Shown here: positions 30,101-33,682 of the stretch, one piece after another
How positions within the stretch are numbered: the first letter of the stretch is position 1
How the letters are laid out: every line of letters begins with the position of its first letter
Source: Nitrososphaerota archaeon
GTDB lineage: Archaea > Thermoproteota > Nitrososphaeria > Nitrososphaerales > Nitrosopumilaceae
DNA: 33,682 nucleotides
Reading direction: 5' to 3'
Assembly: GCA_016215465.1 (NCBI GenBank)
Contig: JACRJT010000027.1
Span: forward strand, 1 to 33,682
Made by a program: the position numbers and the translations under genes
Notes under the pieces: model-generated
Databases searched by the model: none
Told to the model about the DNA's origin: nothing
The model's input: the letters and a program-made list of their open reading frames with translations, nothing else

Positions 30101-30385
30101 TCATTCTGAAATCTTTTCTATAAAATCCCTGATCAATCCGTCATCAAAACTGACTGTCTTTTGCTCGATCATGGTTCGTACCTTTTGCCAGTCTGATTTG
30201 CTCATCTTTTTGGTGTAGAATAACCCTCCGGTCGCAAGCATGCTCAAAACCATTGACATGCTCCATGACTGGTCTGTCTTTTCCATTAATCTAGCCTGAA
30301 TCTTGCGCAGCTTTGTCTCGATTTCCTTTTCTAGCGTGATGCTTTTCTTGGTTTTGAGTTTTGATTCTGGAATCTTGAATGCCAC
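30101..30385 (-). CDS. Small ribbon-helix-helix-like protein
   Basis: 94 residues. A basic N-terminal strand (KKSITLEKEIETKLRKIQAR) followed by SWSMSMVLSMLATGGLFY looks like a CopG-type ribbon-helix-helix. The C-terminal half is a helical region (SKSDWQKVRTMIEQKTVSFD). It may be a repressor or a plasmid-type partner protein. It is 38 bp downstream of the winged-helix gene on the same strand. The 149 bp before it (29952-30100) contain AT-rich promoter-like sequence but no gene. Confidence 0.6.
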   Translation of the reverse strand: MAFKIPESKLKTKKSITLEKEIETKLRKIQARLMEKTDQSWSMSMVLSMLATGGLFYTKKMSKSDWQKVRTMIEQKTVSFDDGLIRDFIEKISE

Positions 30386-30423
30386 GATCAGATTCCTGAT
30401 TTTGCCTATAAAAAGATCATTTC

Positions 30424-30711
30424 CTAATACCTAATGTCAAGCAATTTTACCGTATCTGCAAACTGGCGCAGTACTGCGGCAAATTTGATACCTTTTTCGG
30501 TTATGGCATACCTGCAGTTTTTGCTATTTCTTTCATGTGTTATGAGGCCGCCTTTTACCAGCTTCTGGCACCTCTGGTTTACAGAATTGTACGATTCGTT
30601 TGCCGTTCTGGATATGGCAGATATGATGACGCCGTCCTGCCCTCCTGATTCCAGAAGATTCAAAATGTCCAAAACTATGCCGATTTCAGAGCGGTACTTT
30701 TGCTTTGACAT
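30424..30711 (-). CDS. Winged-helix transcriptional regulator (HTH_45-like)
   Basis: 95 residues. Pattern: IVLDILNLLESGGQDGVIIS, helix-turn-helix ANESYNSVNQRCQKLVKGGL, wing ITHERNSKNCRYAITEKG, and a long dimerisation helix FAAVLRQFADTVKLL. This matches the small archaeal winged-helix regulators abundant in thaumarchaea. The target is unknown. The region 30712-31051 upstream holds no convincing gene; it contains TGTATG/GTATGTATG direct repeats (about 30980-31000) and the TATA box of the next gene. Confidence 0.8.
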   Translation of the reverse strand: MSKQKYRSEIGIVLDILNLLESGGQDGVIISAISRTANESYNSVNQRCQKLVKGGLITHERNSKNCRYAITEKGIKFAAVLRQFADTVKLLDIRY

Positions 30712-31060
30712 TTGCTATATCTGTGATACTGTAAGGATTCCAAATGCTGATCTCGTACAGGACTGGTTACTGAGAATATCATAAATTTGATGGACGTTTT
30801 GAAAATCTCGGATGTTGGCATGTATGTTCTTATTCCAAGTTATCACTCAAATCATACGATTCAGATTTGTAGCATTAATAAGATTTACTTCAATCTGGAT
30901 TGAATCAAAACTTAAAAGTAATTTATCAAGTTGATTCTAAAAGATGTAGGGAAATTCGTACCTTACGTAGTTTGTTCTATATGTATGGTATGTATGTGCA
31001 AAATCTATCGTTAAGGTTTTATACTAAAACACGATTCGATCATTACCAAACTTGGAAAAC

Positions 31061-31378
31061 ATGATCAAAAATTCGCTAATATTTGGCAATAAAACAGGAA
31101 CAAACAAAAAGTTCAAACCAAGCCTTGAAGTTCTTGTACGTCTTGCAAGAGTATTAATCGAGAATCAATCGGTACTAAAGACCCATCTTCATATTGCGTC
31201 CAGAGTAAAGTGGAGTTCATTTGCTTGTTACCTGACATGGCTGACAGAAAACCGTATTGTTCAATGCAATGGACTAGATGAAACATATGCATTAACTAAA
31301 AACGGCAGGAATGCTTTCACATTCCTCCTAAAATTCAATGACATTGTGAGAACAAGTGAACATTATCTTTGTGCCTAG
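31061..31378 (+). CDS. Winged-helix regulator upstream of the secreted protease
   Basis: 105 residues from ATG 31061; an in-frame TTG at 31052 is also possible. TATA GTTTTATACTAAA (31016-31027) precedes both. Helices LEVLVRLARVLIENQSVLKT and WSSFACYLTWLTENRIV, then a wing YALTKNGRNAF and a closing helix, give the same small winged-helix build as the gene at 30424, which lies divergently. A half-site-like TTGTTCTAT occurs upstream (30972) and within the inverted repeat downstream (31405-31431), suggesting it may control itself and the protease. Confidence 0.7.
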   Translation: MIKNSLIFGNKTGTNKKFKPSLEVLVRLARVLIENQSVLKTHLHIASRVKWSSFACYLTWLTENRIVQCNGLDETYALTKNGRNAFTFLLKFNDIVRTSEHYLCA

Positions 31379-31404
31379 TTCTATTTTACCTCAATCTGAA
31401 ATTT

Positions 31405-31431
31405 GATAGAACAATCAAGCATTGTTCTATC
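31405..31431. promoter_or_regulatory. Perfect 11-bp inverted repeat upstream of the protease gene
   Basis: GATAGAACAAT (31405-31415) and ATTGTTCTATC (31421-31431) flank a 5-bp spacer. It lies 26 bp after the regulator stop, about 35 bp before a TATA-like GGATTTAAAG (31465-31474), and no T run follows. An operator or activator site is more likely than a terminator. Two small hairpins follow around 31480-31506. Confidence 0.5.
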
Positions 31432-31542
31432 GGAATTTGGTTGGAATGTAGTCGATTTTTCCGCGGATTTAAAGATTATGGGTCGCAGACCCGTGTCCAG
31501 GGCACGTTCGCCTTATTAATTTGTAGGAAGGTAGGAGGGATA

Positions 31543-32817
31543 ATGACATTGAACAACAAATCGAAAACAAGCATCATCGCTAGCGTAATAGCAACGTTGA
31601 TAATCACAAGCATATTCGCAACAACCAATAACTTGGCATCAGCAGCTTCAGTCGTTGATAACACCGACTATTTTGCTCAAGCTAGAGTAGTCTTTGATGA
31701 GATCCAAGGATTAGAATCAAAAATTAATGCTGATGGTGAAAAAATTGCAAGTATGACGGATCAATTTGCAAAGGCATCTAGTGGAACAGTAGAAAAGGTA
31801 AATCTCGAACGACAAATAAAAGATCTACAAACACTCACGGATGTAAGAACAAAACGAATTGCTGATTTACATGGTGAACTTGATCGTCTAGAAAAGCTAA
31901 ATGTGGCTGCGTTCAAAGTTGACGACATAACAAGACAAAAATTCCAAACCACGGAAAGAGCCATAATTGACCGTTATCTGGATGAGAATTCTGTCAATTA
32001 TGTTGGTAGCAACCCAGTTGAAGAGGTATACGCACACACAAAAAATAGAAGCATAGTGATTATTCTCGATCCGCAAGAACTGACCGAGAAAAAAATCAAC
32101 ATTGATTCTATGAAAGCGACATTTGCAAACATTATCAAGACAGCAGTTGGAGAAGAAATCCCAATTGAGATACAATTTGGCAAGTTTGTAGATCTTGGAT
32201 GTGCTGCTAGAGACAATCCATGTAGGCCCCTGTTAGGAGGTTTAACTGTTTCAAAAAAGAACGTCAATACTCTTAATACCATGGGTTACAAGGCTAGCAA
32301 AACAGGTGAAGGTACCGGCTTTGTAATTGCTGGTCATACAGCAGAAAACCTTGATGCAGAAATTGTTCAACCACATAATGACAATACAAAAAGAGTTGGC
32401 ACGGTGAGGGCATACTCAAACACTGTTAGTTGTGATTGTGCATATGTCAAGGTTGATGCAGGCATAACCGTTGATAACACCATCTACAAAAGTTCGAACC
32501 TAGTGTATACTGTCACAGGCAAAACCGCTGATTCGTCACAAACTGTAGGTACGTGGGTTTACAAATCAGGTGCCAGAACAGCAGTCACATTAGGACAGAT
32601 TACTGGTAATGTAGCAGGAAATTCTTACAACGCTGTTGACATCTATCATGGTCAGGGAGATAGCGGCGCACCTGTCTTTGCTACCGTTAGCGGTGACAAT
32701 GTAAGCTTGTATGGAATGTTCTATCGAGGAACATATGCTGAACCTCCTGGACTCGGTCCAGCAAAATACCACCCATGGGATCAGATTCAAAGCCAAATTG
32801 GCGCAGTTCCACCATAA
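31543..32817 (+). CDS. Secreted trypsin-fold serine protease with N-terminal coiled coil
   Basis: 424 residues from ATG 31543, 4 nt after a Shine-Dalgarno GGAGG (31534-31538); the open frame to 31369 has no signal-like start. The signal peptide is about 1-36 (cut near ASA). Residues about 45-120 are a coiled coil (QIKDLQTLTDVRTKRIADLH). Residues 150-215 may be a pro-domain. The chymotrypsin fold follows: H265 (VIAGHTAEN), D298 (CDCAYVKV) and S374 (QGDSGAPVF), resembling alpha-lytic/streptogrisin proteases. C220/C227 and C297/C299 may form disulfides. Probably acts outside the cell on proteins or in turnover of the S-layer; the target is unknown. Trypsin-fold proteases of this type are uncommon in archaea. 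Confidence 0.85.
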   Translation: MTLNNKSKTSIIASVIATLIITSIFATTNNLASAASVVDNTDYFAQARVVFDEIQGLESKINADGEKIASMTDQFAKASSGTVEKVNLERQIKDLQTLTDVRTKRIADLHGELDRLEKLNVAAFKVDDITRQKFQTTERAIIDRYLDENSVNYVGSNPVEEVYAHTKNRSIVIILDPQELTEKKINIDSMKATFANIIKTAVGEEIPIEIQFGKFVDLGCAARDNPCRPLLGGLTVSKKNVNTLNTMGYKASKTGEGTGFVIAGHTAENLDAEIVQPHNDNTKRVGTVRAYSNTVSCDCAYVKVDAGITVDNTIYKSSNLVYTVTGKTADSSQTVGTWVYKSGARTAVTLGQITGNVAGNSYNAVDIYHGQGDSGAPVFATVSGDNVSLYGMFYRGTYAEPPGLGPAKYHPWDQIQSQIGAVPP

Positions 32818-32833
32818 CTCTTTATTTTTTTAT

Positions 32834-32847
32834 TTTGACTAGTCAAA
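32834..32847. promoter_or_regulatory. 14-bp palindrome between the two secreted-protein genes
   Basis: TTTGACTAGTCAAA is a perfect palindrome preceded by a T-rich run (32821-32836) that may terminate the protease transcript. It lies 41 bp before the likely start of the next gene, about where its promoter should be, so it may be an operator. Confidence 0.35.
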
Positions 32848-32887
32848 GTATAGAAAAATGAAAATATTGGCTCAAAACAATATTAAT

Positions 32888-33571
32888 ATGAAAAAATTAA
32901 TAAAAAATATTACACTATCTATTGTGTTTTTGTCAATGATTTATTCATCCTCACACACTTCATATGCTAAAATGCAATCATCTGATGAGAATTGGTACAC
33001 ATATCATATGGTTGGTAAATTTAAAGATTTAGAACCACCAAAATCAGATATTTTTATTTTTCAATATAAGATTACAAATGGCGTTATTGAATCGTTTGAT
33101 GGTGTTCCTAACGCCTCTATGTTCATGATAAAAACCAATGCTGACGACAAAGGCATCTTTGAGCTAAAATTTCCACGTAATTATCCATACACTAATGATC
33201 TAACCGACTATACAGATGATTTCATTGTACTATTGAATAACAGAGAAATAAAATATACGATGGAAAAGGATGAATGTTATTTTGTTTTCTCAATTCCTTT
33301 TTCTGCTAGTGAAGAAATTAAGATTGCTTGGACTTATTTATTGTCATCTCCGTATCCAATACGCGGTGATGATGTTCCAGAACGTTGTATAAAATTAACA
33401 ATAGCTGATAATCTACCACCGCTACAACAGTTCAATGCCGGTACCGATGCGGCAGAAATTAAATGTAGGCAAGACCACCAACTAATAATAAAACTGGATG
33501 GTCATCCAGCATGCGTGAAGTCAGATACAAAGTTAAAACTAATTGAGCGTGGCTGGGCAAAACCTGTCTGA
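32888..33571 (+). CDS. Secreted protein with thaumarchaeal cysteine-containing C-terminal module
   Basis: 227 residues from ATG 32888 (MKKLIKNITLSIVFLSMIYS signal sequence); an upstream in-frame ATG at 32858 adds ten residues. The body is beta-rich (SDIFIFQYKITNGVIESF, GIFELKFPRNYPY and YFVFSIPFS). The end, LPPLQQFNAGTDAAEIKCRQ through HPACVKSDTKLKLIERGWAK, is a recurrent module on secreted thaumarchaeal proteins with two conserved cysteines. It probably lies at the cell surface. The function is unknown. It follows the protease by 70 bp, and base composition is distinctly AT-rich. Confidence 0.8.
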   Translation: MKKLIKNITLSIVFLSMIYSSSHTSYAKMQSSDENWYTYHMVGKFKDLEPPKSDIFIFQYKITNGVIESFDGVPNASMFMIKTNADDKGIFELKFPRNYPYTNDLTDYTDDFIVLLNNREIKYTMEKDECYFVFSIPFSASEEIKIAWTYLLSSPYPIRGDDVPERCIKLTIADNLPPLQQFNAGTDAAEIKCRQDHQLIIKLDGHPACVKSDTKLKLIERGWAKPV

Positions 33572-33625
33572 TTTCAGCATTCATTCTATCAAATAAAAAA
33601 TAATAGGTGTATCCTAAACCCGGCA

Positions 33626-33682
33626 ATGGCTCTGCCTGTTTTAGATGAAAAAATCATCATGGTGCGAGCAAATTTCTACCCA
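33626..33682 (+). CDS. Start of a gene running off the window
   Basis: ATG 33626 opens 19 codons (MALPVLDEKIIMVRANFYP) with no stop before the window ends. A TATA-like AAATAAAAAATAATA (about 33590-33604) lies 28 bp upstream, as for a leaderless gene. Too short to identify. Confidence 0.3.
   Translation, partial: MALPVLDEKIIMVRANFYP

Noticed and set aside
30785-30901. 37-codon plus-strand frame starting MDVLKISDV in the regulator gap
   Set aside because: No ribosome site or TATA box at the right distance and no supporting neighbour; composition not convincing.

Overview
The window reads as chromosomal DNA of an ammonia-oxidising archaeon (Nitrososphaerota/Thaumarchaeota, order Nitrosopumilales). 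Reasons: separate archaeal Kae1 and Bud32 genes, archaeal TYW1/Taw1, RPB10-type RpoN, archaeal uS2, enolase and GluRS, a modified mevalonate pathway (mevalonate kinase, isopentenyl phosphate kinase, a type-1 IDI-like NUDIX protein, GGPP synthase), UPF0147, many leaderless starts about 26 bp after a TATA box, and thaumarchaeal-type C-terminal modules on secreted proteins. GC looks roughly 40% by eye, which would suit a Nitrosotenuis-like genome. The genus is an inference.

Layout. 1-4821: end of a YchF-type GTPase, then the KEOPS genes kae1 and bud32 split by a minus-strand block (GRAM-like protein plus a RelE-like toxin/winged-helix antitoxin pair), then rdgB and taw1. 4822-5160: a gene-free stretch with strong RNA folding potential. 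5161-6423: corA, a 28-residue membrane peptide and tRNA-His. 6424-14600 is an accessory, defence-flavoured region: an MNT/HEPN pair behind tRNA-His, a large UvrD helicase-RecB nuclease fusion, a CARF-like regulator divergent from a run of very small genes (one apparently frameshifted at a T7 tract), a PD-(D/E)XK protein with a 24-cysteine tail, and a coiled-coil peptide. A 21-bp direct repeat (19/21) brackets the helicase/CARF/small-gene part.

14723-18150: a zinc alcohol dehydrogenase, an unknown protein, a SAM methyltransferase and a decayed TnpB (IS605/IS1341-type) with its right-end RNA region. 18135-28304 is a long minus-strand block of core genes: rpoN-eno-rpsB-memo-mvk, a secreted protein, then ipk-idi-ggpps-gltX-fah-Rieske-UPF0147. 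Many of these overlap by 1-4 bp, so they are probably translated in coupled operons joining isoprenoid lipid synthesis with translation and transcription genes. 28355-33682: tRNA-Leu(GAG), a ribbon-helix-helix/coiled-coil protein coupled to a tyrosine recombinase, three small DNA-binding proteins, a secreted trypsin-fold protease, a second secreted protein, and the first codons of a gene running off the window.

No CRISPR array, rRNA gene or intact transposase was seen. The most promising unexplained items are the folded RNA at about 4950-5095, the CARF-regulator/small-gene cluster at 10932-12537, and the nuclease with the cysteine-rich tail at 12763-14289.
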